The translations under genes and the position numbers were made by a program. Shown piece after piece: positions 52,101 through 62,262 of a stretch of 64,000 bases of DNA (positions are counted from its first letter, which is position 1; each line of letters opens with the position of its first letter). Location of the stretch: positions 248,001 to 312,000 of the forward strand of contig MEHQ01002976.1 of the NCBI GenBank assembly GCA_008828725.1, given 5' to 3'. The notes beneath the pieces are model-generated. The model was given only the letters and a program-made list of their open reading frames with translations. It was not told where the DNA came from and did not search any database. Source of the stretch: Saccharina japonica. Its lineage: Eukaryota; Sar; Phaeophyceae; Laminariales; Laminariaceae.

Positions 52101-52667
52101 ACTTACAATACCAAGTCGCCTCTGAAGTGTCCACGTCGTCCGAGCTCTCATTCGAAAAACACGCTTGCGTGAAGCCGTCCGTAGCATCTTCATAGACTGC
52201 GACCCAAACTGGCGGCTGAGTAAAGGAACAGATAGATGCGCATCAAACGAGCATGCCGTTAGATGGATGTGATCGAAACCCGATTGCCTAATATGTAGCT
52301 AGATCGTGTGGTGCCATGCTTCGTGGACTGATTTGCAAGAAAATACAACAACAGGATTTTGATGGGAATTGCTACTGTACACACACACGGTGTGAGTACA
52401 GGCGATGTAGCTCCACGGCGGCGACGTCACCAGTGCAATGAAGGCACGAGTACAGCAATACCACAGTGTGACGAGAGTACACAAGTTGGTTCTTCCTCAA
52501 ACACTAACCTGTGTGGTCGTCGTCGGCTCTACGATAGATATCGATGCCGCGTCCTTTGTGTACTCCAACGATCCGTCCACCACGACCGGAAAAAAACAGC
52601 CTTCCATAATAGGGAACGCCGTGGAAGACACGAGTATCGACGAGTCGCTTCCAGCGCAAGCCGGTTT
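46139..52667 (-). CDS. Gene B: paralogue of gene A with long Pro-rich linker, 6 exons (5' end open)
   Basis: Minus-strand exons in order: 52667-52509, 52215-52107, 49991-48841, 48518-48312, 47920-47812, 46326-46139 (stop included); 1,923 nt, 640 residues plus stop. Donors are GTTAGT, GTAAGT, GTGAGA, GTGAGT and GTGACT; phases 0, 1, 0, 0, 1 agree. Module 1: CAGSDSSILV, EGCF, VWVAVYED, ATWYC, QEGTSITVQCGC (residues about 4-102). A 370-residue Pro/Thr/Ser linker follows (103-473). Module 2: CSGDGSFTITV, NGCFKG, QWYIAFIAG, RVYCVS, ATWNC, DFVTNGETF, CGAC (about 480-605). The C-terminal 30 residues are hydrophobic (VANVAAACGALLVAF), suggesting a GPI signal or anchor. The first acceptor is approximate. 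The start codon and signal peptide were not found, though hydrophobic minus-strand frames lie at about 53170-53080. The GTGACT donor is the weakest. Order and phases match gene A, so homology is firm; function is unknown. Confidence 0.82.
47087..47470. repeat. Diverged tandem duplication in gene B's last intron
   Basis: Two units of about 200 bp: 47087-47250 and 47285-47470. Both carry AGAGGG, AGCTGTRCGCCGTT, AGGCTAGG/AAGCTAGG and a CTGCTGCG-rich end. Read on the plus strand they give a repeated HQEGPAVRR / HREGLAVRR pattern in one 171-codon frame. The location inside an antisense intron and the low-complexity second half argue against a gene. Confidence 0.6.
48870..49960 (-). repeat. Coding minisatellite in gene B linker
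   Basis: Imperfect in-frame units of about 66-90 bp encode variants of LPTPVPSPATSPTAQP plus a variable spacer (ISRGL, GGLPT and similar); roughly 13-15 units. Because unit lengths are multiples of three, other frames also stay open and appear as long shadow frames. The matching linkers of gene A are short and not repeated. Confidence 0.9.
51620..51951 (-). repeat. SINE family 1, copy 5, in a gene B intron
   Basis: On the minus strand, the head GGTCGCCCCGGTAAACCAGT and B box AGTTCGAATCCCACC are followed by the body words in family order, ending near AAAGGGGATAGACAAAAAC. It lies in the intron 52106-49992 in the same orientation as the gene. It is more diverged than the 21278 copy. Confidence 0.8.
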
Positions 52668-54889
52668 CTGCACGTTCCCGCTGCTGATGGCAAAGACCGG
52701 AACCATATTCGAAAACAACATCGTGTCGTCCCACGGCAGGTTGGGGTGCATTTGGTCACCATCGGGTATCTCCGTGGTAGTTGTGGTGCCAACAGAGGCT
52801 GAGGGCAGACCTTTGCGCTCCAAGCCCTGCGCATGTATCTAGTCAACGTTTCCACGGACGGCCTCATGGACGGAATTTGAAGACACCTGACGGCACGAAA
52901 ATGAAGTTGAGAAATGTAATGCGAAAAGGGGTTTCCAGGCCTTGGTTCAAATATTAATCGTGTTTACACCAACGAGGAGAACAATCCGAGGAGCGCAAAG
53001 CTCGACGAGAGCATTTACAGATTCCCATGAGAGTCATGTGAGGGAGTGTAGGAAAAATGATGTATACTCGATCATGGGGTTGCCTCGTTAACGAGCACGA
53101 GGAGGACGAGGCCAAGATAGCCATGAGAAGGGGAACAAGAGTGTGAACCAGTGCATGAAACAGTTTAGGGGAAAAAAGTAGATTTATGATCGGCCGCCAA
53201 AACCGCACATCCAACCTCGATATTTAAAATAAATACTGCAATATTTTCAAGGCAATCCAATTCCACCAACAATGTCCATCTCTGGAAATAATACTCGGCC
53301 TGAGGGCGGTCGAAAACATTTTTTTTACACCTCATATCCAACTGTTCAACTTCAACCCTCCCGACACGGGGAGGGGGAGAGGGGGGGGGCATCTATTGTT
53401 TGCCTTAGTCATTTTACCATTGACCACGCATCCCTTTCGAGACGGACATGGGGGGGCACCACCCCTTACCTCTTCGCCTGGACATTATCTATGGATATAG
53501 GGGAATGTAGAGAGCCGCCCCCCACACTGGGTCTTCTATAGTTCTATAACCCTGCTGGGCGGCGGCCTATAGGCCACAGCTCCGTGGCTACGACAACTGC
53601 ACACGGAATTACTGTAGTGAGCGGTAGAAAGGAACTACGAGTACGAGCTCTCAAGGAAAGGCGGACCAGACGGCCCCCAAGAACAGGTGGATCGTCAGGC
53701 TTGGCTGGGTACATACTGCCCGAAGAAAGGTCATGGGCGAGGACGGGGAGGGAAACATCGCGGCATGGAATGACGAGTGCGTTTATTTTCTCGGTTCAGC
53801 ATTGTAATAGGTCGCCGAGCTTGGCCGGATCAAACACTACTGTAGGTTCCTTTCTTTAGCGGGTAGACTATATTGCATGGAGCGATATTCGATCAGAGAA
53901 ACTAACCGCTGACCGCGCCTGGTGTCATTGACACCTAGCCCGCTCACCTGCTTCCGCACATGTCCTTTACGCCACTGTCGGCAAAATCGTTATGATATGG
54001 TAACAGTCTTTAAGCACTCACATTACACCGTGGAAATCCTGGCTAACGGCGCACCGGTATGAGAACGCTGAACTACGAGCACATGTCAGTATTGTATCAG
54101 ACTGACCACGCAGTGTGCGGCCAAGCAGCAAAGCGGAACCATACCCAGTATGTATAACATGTCGGAGTTATACGTACGAGGGATGCGCTGTGATGTTGCG
54201 TCAGTCGGCTTGAGGTGAGGGTGTATGCTTTCTCCGGTAACTGATACACACGCCACATCGACCACACAAAAAACGGTGCAAAAATGTATTTTTCGAAACC
54301 TCCAGAGGGGGGCGCGGGGGGGGGTAATACACTATACGTAGTTAGGGGTATGCTATCAACGTCCCCGGACATCCTCGCTCGACAAGGTTAAAGATTACAT
54401 GTGCGCACAAGTCTTCCCAGTTCTCTTGTATATACGAGTATACGACACCCTATATATACTGCTGCTGTGACGTGGCCATGGCTACTTATTTAAAACCAAA
54501 CCAGCGGGGTGGAAGATCTGCATGAAATGGCACAATAAACAACAAGGGAAACGTTTTCTGTTTGATATTTTGTGTTTAGTTTGCGGTATTTAGCTTTAGG
54601 TTCTCCCCCTACCGCCCCGCAGTGTCTGGGTCTCAAATACCGTAAACAGCAGTCAGTATATATGATGTCGCATTTCTTTGTCGTCCCCTTGGACTTCTCT
54701 TCCGCCTTTGTGACAGACAGCACACACGACGATTTCCTTTATTATTATTATTTTTGTTGTTGTTGTTGTTGTTTTTATTATTATTATTATTGTTGGGCGG
54801 GCGCTCATGGGTTCCTGCGGGCTCCGACATGGACTTAGACTCATGAGATTGTTACGTACCAGGCACTACATACAGCAGTACACTACCGG
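52668..54889. other. Upstream of gene B; possible missing 5' exon
   Basis: On the minus strand at about 53170-53080, two overlapping hydrophobic frames (one starting MHWFTLLFPF, one containing LVPLLMAILA) look signal-peptide-like. No clear donor connects either to gene B. The rest holds TTA/TTG triplet repeats (about 54739-54793) and G homopolymers. Confidence 0.35.
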
Positions 54890-55030
54890 CCCTCTCATAA
54901 GAAAGTGCCCCACAAGAAACTCAGCCTAAACATTACGGGGGAAATAAGAAAGTCGACAGCTATTATACTGAAGTTCGTGTCCTTTCTCAAATAAGAAAGT
55001 CAGCCTAACCTAAGCCCGATTTCTGGTTTC
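54890..55030. repeat. Diverged relative of the CAGGACACC MITE
   Basis: Contains CTCATAAGAAAGTGCCCCAC, CAAGAAACTCAGCCTAA, AAATAAGAAAGTC twice and CAGCCTAACC, which resemble the AATAAGAAA...CAGCCTGG interior of the family. The termini are not conserved. Confidence 0.4.
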
Positions 55031-55402
55031 GTATGAGCGGGCCGGTACTGCTTTATATCGTTGAACCACAAATAGTATATACCTACGAGCAAGGGTGTGC
55101 GCGGATCTGAATCCCATACACCCCACTACCCCCCCCCCCTATACTGGAGGGGATTTTGTTTTTTTTTCCGTGCGTTTTTTGTTGGTCTCACACGCCTCTG
55201 CAGACGCTGATTTATTACAAAAATTAAACGCTGCTTTATGTACGTGTGTCTACCATCTACTACTGCTTGGCTTTGAGTGTACACTGTGTACACACGATTT
55301 ACACAAACATACTGTACAAGGGATGTGTTGTTACTGTCGGGAGGGTCGGAGTCTGGGAACCGCCACCACACTCGCCACACCAGCCACTCGTATCAAGATT
55401 GA

Positions 55403-55678
55403 AAAACAGACGCACTGGGTGGTGTTGTATTGTCGAAAAGGCCTTGCCTACCCTTGGGAATGCGGGGACGATTCACCCACATCCCCTGCTATTGGTTTAA
55501 ATAGGTTTTAGTATGGAGTTGGTTCATATAGGAAATAGTATCGTACTGCGTGTATGGATGGTCTGATTTCGTTTATAACCTTAAGCAGAAACGCTGGGTG
55601 GTGTTGTATTGTCTTGAAGGTCTAGCCTACCCTTGGGAATGCGGGGACGATTCACCAACATCCCCTGCAATTGGTGTA
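55403..55678. repeat. 180-bp tandem array, left part
   Basis: About 1.5 units of the array that continues at 60807-61440. Landmarks are AACGCTGGGTGGTGTTGTAT, GGCCTTGCCTACCCTTGGGA, ATTCACCAACATCCCCTGC and TTTTAGTATGGAGTTGGTT. It stops at GTGTA (55674-55678), the target duplication of the inserted LTR element. Confidence 0.85.
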
Positions 55679-56081
55679 TGTTCGTGGTATGCGGTAGCTT
55701 GATACGGTCGGCGGATATATTTGGGGGTTTCATGTATTGTGGGGTTTTGTATTATGTGTCGGGGCATTATTGAATATGCCTCGTGCCTGGAGGTATGAAG
55801 CTGGTCCTACGGGATCAATCGGGATGTTAAGATACGACCCGGGCTTTGATGATAAGACACTGCCCGTCTATATGTGAGGGTGGAGCGTGACAGAAAGTTA
55901 CGGCTCACTCCTGTGTGGTGTTTATGATGAGCCTTTGACGACAGGTACTGGCTCTACTTGTGTGTGTATATTTGGTAACGTGGTGGTACGAGTGTATATT
56001 ATCTACTACTCTCCTCCTTGACGACCCATGGTATAGGCACGTGTTTACACAGAATACGCTTGACAGCGGCGTACAGAAACA
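55679..56081 (+). repeat. Left LTR
   Basis: 403 bp, starting TGTTCGTGGTATGCGGTAG and ending GCGTACAGAAACA. It differs from the right LTR by scattered substitutions and a 2-bp length difference. An open frame passes from about 55960 through its 3' part into the gag-like frame. Confidence 0.92.
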
Positions 56082-56169
56082 CGATGATCGTGTTGCTTCG
56101 GGCCCGGAGGCGGTGGAGTGCTATACTGTGTTAAAGGGGGAGTGGTATAAGGGGAAATTGACCGTGGAG

Positions 56170-56199
56170 ATGGTCTTTGATTTTGAGGATTTCGGTCGT

Positions 56200-56235
<36 letters not shown>

Positions 56236-57171
56236 CAGCAGTATGGAGGCGCCTGGCCGCATCAGCGGCAACAGCAGCGGCGTTGGGGTGGAGGTCACAG
56301 TCAACAGCAGCAGTATGCCTTTGGTGGACAGCAGCACCAGCGGCAGTACGGTGGCGCCACGCAGCAGCAGCAACAGCAGCAGCGGCGGCGCCAGCACCAG
56401 GGCACTGGTTGTGCACGTATCACCGGACATGGGTGGTACCAGCGGGAGCCCCCTCCACGTCCAGGAGCGTCTATAAGCGGGTTCTACAGGTGCGAACGTT
56501 GTGGTGCTCGAGGACATGAGGCCACGATTTTCTTTGCACCAAACAGCGTGTGCGATGTATTTCTGGCCTATGGTCACATGGCCAGGCAGTGCACTGCCCA
56601 GCTCACTATCGTCTACGCGCCGTACTACAACTACGTGCCGCAGGCTGGGACGGCGGCGCTCCAGCAGCCACAGTTGCAGCCGGTAGTGCCGAGGTCGACG
56701 ACTAGGAGGGGTAGTGCTATGCCAGGGGAGAGCGAACGGCTTCGGCAGCAGATGATGAAGGACCTGATGTTGGAGCTGGATGTCGTCAACAAGGAAAGGG
56801 ATGCCCGTAGAGCGGCTGCGTGCGAGGAGCTGTGGAACATGTATCATGAACCTCGACCGCGTACCTTCCTGCAGAAGCAAGCCTGGCGGGAGAGGTTGCA
56901 GTCCGCCAAGCGACGAGCTGGAGGAATTGGTGTTCCGTACCGGAGCGTCGACGAGCTTGGTGTGGCTGCGTTCGAGGCGCACGAGCTCGGTGGTGCGCGT
57001 GGGCCGCTAGCAGCGTCTGTACAGCAGCAGCCTGAGCCTGAGGTGGAGAAGCTTGCTGATGCCGTACAGCAGCAGCAGGAAGAGCTCTGTTTTGCTGAGG
57101 CTGACGTGTTGGAGCTTGATGTTACTGAGGCTGCGGTGGTGGAGCTTGGTGCTGGCGGCGAACTGAAATAG
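56170..57171 (+). CDS. Gag-like polyQ / zinc-knuckle frame of the LTR element
   Basis: The first internal ATG is 56170; the frame is open upstream into the LTR to 55960. Order: a polyQ block (about residues 11-23), a Gln/Gly-rich region to about 90, then two knuckle-like motifs at about 109-143. The first has CERCGARGH but Phe where the last Cys of CX2CX4HX4C should be; the second ends AYGHMARQC but has Phe for its second Cys. A charged, helix-prone region follows (LMLELDVVNKERDARRAA), then repeated acidic segments of the ELDVTEAAVVELG type, ending at TAG (57169-57171). Nucleic-acid binding as a Gag nucleocapsid is inference from knuckle spacing. A host-derived CCHC protein is the alternative. 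Confidence 0.65.
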
Positions 57172-57825
57172 GGCGGGGGCGGTGCGGGCGGCGGAGTGCA
57201 AAGTCAACCAGGGCCTGAGGCGGAGGAGCTTGGTGGTGCTGGCGTAACGTCCCCGCCGCTTTCGTCGTTGGTGAAGCCGCAGCAGCTGCGTGGGCACGAG
57301 GGGGTATCGATGCAGCAGAAATGGGATGGGGACGGTGTCGGCGGAGGAGTACCGCAGGGGGGCTTGGGCCAGAAGGGTTCAACATACCCGTTCGACCCAG
57401 GCAAACGGGATGGGCCTGGCGCGGTTGGGGGGAGGTACAGTGATGGACGAGGGGTGGAGCTCGTGGGAGAGGAGATCAGCAGCAGCGGCAGCAGCAGCAG
57501 CAGCAGCAGCGGGGCGCGGTCTTTCCCTTTTGATCCAGGGAAGCAGGCAGGTTATGTTTCCCAGTGTGGCCAACTTTCTTGTTGGTGGATACAGTGGATT
57601 GGATTTTCTTGGTCTCTTGTTTTGTTTTTGTGCTCCTCTGTGTCTTGGCCGGCATATTTGAGCAATGACTGCTGTAGTTGTGGTGAGCTCGTACCCTGGT
57701 ATTGTGGATCACAGCTATGTGTGTGGTTGGATGGGAACTGGGTAGGAGAGCGGACGTTCCCGTTTGACCCAGGCAAGTCAACAATTGGCTGGTATCTGTG
57801 CGCGAGGATTGCTGTAGTTGTGTGA
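57172..57825 (+). CDS. In-frame continuation after TAG, with three PFDPGK motifs
   Basis: Same frame as 56170-57171, open for 217 codons after the TAG to the next stop at 57823-57825. It contains YPFDPGK, FPFDPGK and FPFDPGK near 57384, 57526 and 57757, a Ser-run from CAG triplets, and a hydrophobic stretch around 57590-57660 (WSLVLFLCSSVSW). No protease, RT or integrase motif is visible. It could be reached by stop-codon readthrough, or the TAG may be a disabling mutation. I do not recognise the PFDPGK repeat. Confidence 0.45.
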   Translation, partial: GGGGAGGGVQSQPGPEAEELGGAGVTSPPLSSLVKPQQLRGHEGVSMQQKWDGDGVGGGVPQGGLGQKGSTYPFDPGKRDGPGAVGGRYSDGRGVELVGEEISSSGSSSSSSSGARSFPFDPGKQAGYVSQCGQLSCWWIQWIGFSWSLVLFLCSSVSWPAYLSNDCCSCGELVPWYCGSQLCVWLDGNWVGERTFPFDPGKSTIGWYLCARIAVVV

Positions 57826-60159
57826 TTGTACCCTGGTATGATGGAGCACAACTATGTTGTGTGTCTTGCTGTTGGAATCACGGAGGGGGGGTTGTGATGC
57901 CATGATTCCACAGACAAAGTGCACTGCTGTGTGGAACCAGTTTGTGATGAACTGATTTTACAGCAAAGCAGCAATGCCTGATAGTTTGTGACGGCTTGAT
58001 TCTACAGCAGCAGTGCATTATGTGTTAGACTGCTCTGTCGTATTATATTTTCGGATGGAAGGATGTGTTGGAGAATTACTGCTGATTTTGGCTTGATTCT
58101 GCAGTGCCTGGGAAAATTACTGCTAGTTTTTCTCCAATGCATGATCAATGTGTTAAATAATTACTGCTGATTTAAACTTGATTCTACAGCAGTACCTGGT
58201 ACATGATATTGATGTGTGAAAATCAATGCTGATTTCCTCACCAGGCCCTTGCACACGGAAGCGTTCCAATTTTCATCGCAACTTTGTGATGAATATGTGG
58301 TTACGGAGAAGAAAGATCATTTAGAAATCGGTACTGACGTTGTTTTTGTCACTACTGTTGTACTGGGAAGAATCACGAGGGGGGGTTTGATGGCATGATT
58401 CTACCCACAGACATAGTGCATAATGCTGTGGTTCGTTATCTAACGATTTTACTTGGTTCCTGGCGCTGAAACTAACCACCCGATGCACCCTTTGCTCAAC
58501 GAGTCAAACTGCACCCTCACTCTGTGGATTTATGAGATGTAGTCCATGCCGCGGTGACGCTGAGCCGCGGCGGAAGACAAGCGTCGAGTCCGTGGGGCAG
58601 GGAGCAGGAGACGGGGGTTGAGCGCGTGGGGTTGGGGTCGTTTAGCAGCAATGGCCTACAGTAGATTAAATGTTTTTGGATCGTTTTGTTTCAGTAAGAA
58701 TTAACGAGCCGAAATATTTATTACGCTTGAATTGTAAAATGCTTGCGTCGGATATGCGAGTACAGTGATATGCACCTGGTATACTGGTACCTGATATTTG
58801 GCATTCTGAATTGCGTACTACGACCTCTGACGTACGATGTCAGAATACTATAAAATAACAGCATCAACAGCTGTAAATTGTCACCTATCCGGTTATGGTA
58901 GTCCATTTATCATGACCTGGGGTATGATTGAAAGACGATGCTTTACCTGGTATATCGAGGGCCTAAATGTTTGTTTTAATAGGAGGGTAGTTGAATTATA
59001 ACGCTGGACCGAGCAGTCTTGTACGTGAGTGAATGCATACAACGACAACGACGTTCTGTTTGTTTCGTTGTCTGCGGCGCTTATTTGATATAGATCGCTG
59101 ATGTTTCTGGTTTGTGGGTTTGGAATTGAGTATGGTTTTGATTTTATGGTTGAGGGATTTTAGAGTCACAATGATATCGCAGCATTTTACTATCAACCAT
59201 GCGATGAATGTTTTGTCGTCTACCGAGCAGGGGGGAGATAGTAGCTGTACTCGGTAACACGACGAAGACTTTCCATCGCAGATAGTCGAGTCCAGTTAGG
59301 GTTTTATCATACGTGGATGCGGATGCACGCAAGGCTACTGACCGGACGTCTGTCTCTGGTGGAGCAGTTATGCGCGCTGGTGTCTGTGTATGGTTTGATT
59401 ATAGGACGTAGATGTCTAGAGCATGTGTCTAACGGATAGTTTGAGATTAACACGTACGGTCGGCAGAGCAGCATGTCGACTTTCTCATCAAACCGTTGCA
59501 TGCTGAGACGTTTCGCTTGACCCTGACTCTGTGATGAACTTGTTGTGATTTCATCCACTGGTTCGTTTGTTTGTTTGTTTGTTTGGGGGTTTTGCGGCAT
59601 TTGGTTTTGGGGGATAATAGTAGGAGTTTTCGATGTGCATGGGATGTTTTTGGAAAGTACTTGAAGAATTAACGTGCAACCTCAGGAGTTCTTAAGGAAA
59701 TGGAGAAAGTGTTGGGAGGTACCTATACGTTGAATAAGGTTAATACGCCAATAGAGTACGCCGACGGTCTTGATGAATCGTGCCGTACGCTTTGGCTATT
59801 GGTTAATTGCGCACAACGCACAGGGGAATCAATTACTGATACCTATAGTACTTTTGGATTAATATGCGGATTGTTGTCTTCTTGTATACTTCCGAGGGGA
59901 GTGTCAAGCATGGGAGGCTGCTATGATTTGATTTGAGGTGTTCTATATCAGACATGTTCTGTTGTTGAGCACTTACAGAGTACACAACAGGGGGGCCGAT
60001 GTATTCGGGCATACGGTATCTATGTGAAGACTGTGTTATTGATTTTGTTTGAAGGTTTTACCAGCATACTCACGTTTGTTTGATTTTCCCCTTCCCGTAG
60101 TTACTGTCTCGCTACAGTTTAGGGGATATATACTGGAATCATTATTGAGAGATTTGGTA
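57826..60159. other. Non-coding interior of the LTR element
   Basis: T/G-rich sequence with recurring TTGATTCTACAGCAG-like words between 57900 and 58200 and a TTTGTTTGTTTG run near 59565-59585. No polyprotein domains were found on either strand. Confidence 0.6.
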
Positions 60160-60358
60160 TCGGGATTGCCGTTTTACGCTGGCAATTCTTGAGGATGGAA
60201 TTTGGGATTGCTGTTTTACGTTGGCAATTCTTGAGGGTGGAATTTGGGATTGCCGTTTTACCTTGGCAATGATGAAGGATGGAATTTGGGGTTGCCGTTC
60301 TACCTTGACAATGATTCATTTGTGGAATTTGGGACTTGCCGTTTTACCTGGCAATTGG
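60160..60358. repeat. Minisatellite, about 45-48 bp unit, near the right LTR
   Basis: Four to five units of the form GGAATTTGGGATTGCCGTTT then TACCTTGGCAAT plus a short variable spacer. It lies 50 bp before the right LTR. Confidence 0.85.
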
Positions 60359-60405
60359 TGATAAGATATTCGGGACCGATCGTATCGTACACCGAATAGG
60401 GGGGC

Positions 60406-60806
60406 TGTTCGTGGTATGCGGTAGCTTGATACGGTCGGCGGATATATTTGGGGGTTTCATGTAGTGTGGGGTTTTGTATTATGTGTCGGGGCATTATTGA
60501 ATATGCGTCGTGCCTGGAGGGATAAAGCTGGTCCTACGGGATCAGTCGGGATGTTAAGATACGACCCGGGCTTTGATGATAAGATACTGCCCGTATATAT
60601 GTGAGGGTGGAGCGTGACCGAAAGGTACGGCTCACTCCTGTGTGGTGTTTATGATGGGCCTTTGACGACAGGTACTGGCTCTACTTGTGTGTGTATATTT
60701 GGTAACGTGGTGGTGCGGGTACATCATCTACTACTCTCCTCCTTGGCGACCCATGGTATAGGCACGTGTTTACACAGAACACGTTTGACAGCGGCGTACA
60801 GAAACA
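60406..60806 (+). repeat. Right LTR
   Basis: 401 bp, with the same TGTTCGTGG start and CAGAAACA end as the left LTR. It is followed by the target duplication GTGTA. Confidence 0.92.
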
Positions 60807-61440
60807 GTGTATATATATTTTTAGTATGGAAATGGTTTATATAGGGAATAGTATCGTACTGCGGTTTATGGATGGTCTGATTTCGTTCATAACCCTACGC
60901 AGAAACGCTGGGTGGTGTTGTATCGTCCAGAAGGCCTTGCCTACCCTTGAGAATGCGGGGACGACTCACCAACATCCCCTTCTATTGGTTCATATAGTGT
61001 TTAGTATGGAGTTGGTTTATATGGGAAATAGTATGGTACTGCGGTTTACGGATAGCCTGATTTCGTTCATAACCCTAACCACAAACGCTGGGTGGTGTTG
61101 TATCGTCTATAATGCCTTGCCTACCCTTGGGAATACGGGGACGATTCACCAACATCCCCTGCTATTGGTTTATATAGTTTTTAGTATGGAGTTGGTTTAT
61201 ATAGGAAAGAGTATCGTACTGCAGTTTATGGATGGTTTGATTTCGTTTATAACCCTAAGCAGAAACGCTGGGTGGTGTTGCATTGTCTAGAAGGCCTTGC
61301 CTACCCTTGGGAATGCGGGGACCATTCACCAACATCCCCTGCTGTTGATTTATATATTTTTTAGCATGGAATTGGTTTATATAGGAAATAGTATGGTACT
61401 GCGGTTTATGGATGATCTGATTTCGTTCATATAGGATTTA
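60807..61440. repeat. 180-bp tandem array, right part
   Basis: The AGTATGGA or AGCATGGA landmark recurs at 60823, 61003, 61183 and 61363, an exact 180-bp period. Units differ by a few substitutions. Since 180 is divisible by three, a 174-codon frame stays open (60766-61290), but no family is recognised and the left part is not open in the same way. Confidence 0.92.
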
Positions 61441-61589
61441 GTACGGTATGTACCCCCCTGTACGCCGGAGGGTGCCCAAATAAAATTAATTTTTTTGACA
61501 CCCCCCCCCTATATTTGTTTTCCCAAAAATACATTTGGAGTGTTATGTCCTTTCCTATTTTTTCGGAGACCCTTGCTACGAATATAATA

Positions 61590-61762
61590 GGATTACACGC
61601 TAATAAGAAATCCAGGCTGAGATTTAGAGGGAATTAAGAAATTCGGGAGCCGTTCTCTTGAAATTAGTGTAGAAAGCGCCCTCTCTCAAATAAGAAATCC
61701 AGCCCGGACCAGATTCTCTGTTTCTCATTACAGTAGGTGTCCCACGGTGTCCTGTACTGTTG
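61590..61762. repeat. CAGGACACC-ended MITE, copy 3
   Basis: Left end decayed (ACGCTAATAAGAAATCCAGG). The interior has GAAATTCGGGAGCCG and TCTCAAATAAGAAATCCAGC; the right end has CTGTTTCTCATTACAGTAGG then TGTCCCACGGTGTCCTGTA. Confidence 0.7.
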
Positions 61763-62262
61763 TGTACGTCATTTATCGGAGACTGCTGTCTGTCTTGTGA
61801 CAACGTAAAACAACCCAGATATATTCATACATCAGCTCTTAGCACCTGTAGCATGTAGCCTGTAGTATGGGCCGCCAACAAGCAACACCTAATCTGAGCA
61901 AGCCTACGAGGTGACACGTCGTTGTAACATTGTGACACCCCTCTTGAAAATCCTTGAGTACAGAGTCGATCATATACCAGGTAAGATTTAGCGTAGCGTT
62001 CGCCGCTTAGATGAGGCACGATTTATTGGTATTTTGCGTCTCCCCACAAAAGCGAGCCTTTTGCTATTGTTGCGATTTTTTGGGTTATTTCTTAGTCGTG
62101 GGTCTACACTGCTTTATAAAATGGCGATGAGACCACATGAACAACTACCGCCGTGTATCACCCCCCAACGAGACAGCTAATACTAGTTAATAGCTACGTA
62201 TACTATCGTACTTTTCGTATAAACATAGCTAGTAAAAACAAAGCAATCGAGCTACAGGCAGT

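Larger units (their letters stand above)
55679..60806 (+). mobile_element. LTR retroelement, non-autonomous, with 5-bp target duplication
   Basis: Two direct terminal repeats (55679-56081 and 60406-60806) begin TGTTCGTGG and end CAGAAACA, the TG...CA rule. GTGTA flanks both sides (55674-55678 and 60807-60811). An AATAGGGGGGC tract directly before the right LTR fits a polypurine tract. No clear primer binding site follows the left LTR. The interior has a gag-like frame with polyQ and zinc-knuckle remnants, an in-frame TAG and a continuation, then about 2.5 kb without reverse transcriptase, integrase or protease. It therefore depended on another element in trans. The LTRs are highly similar, so insertion is fairly recent. 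Confidence 0.9.

Noticed and set aside
57826..60405. Search for reverse transcriptase, integrase or protease in the LTR element
   Set aside because: No YXDD-like, DDE-like or DTG/DSG motif in a sustained frame on either strand; the element is non-autonomous.
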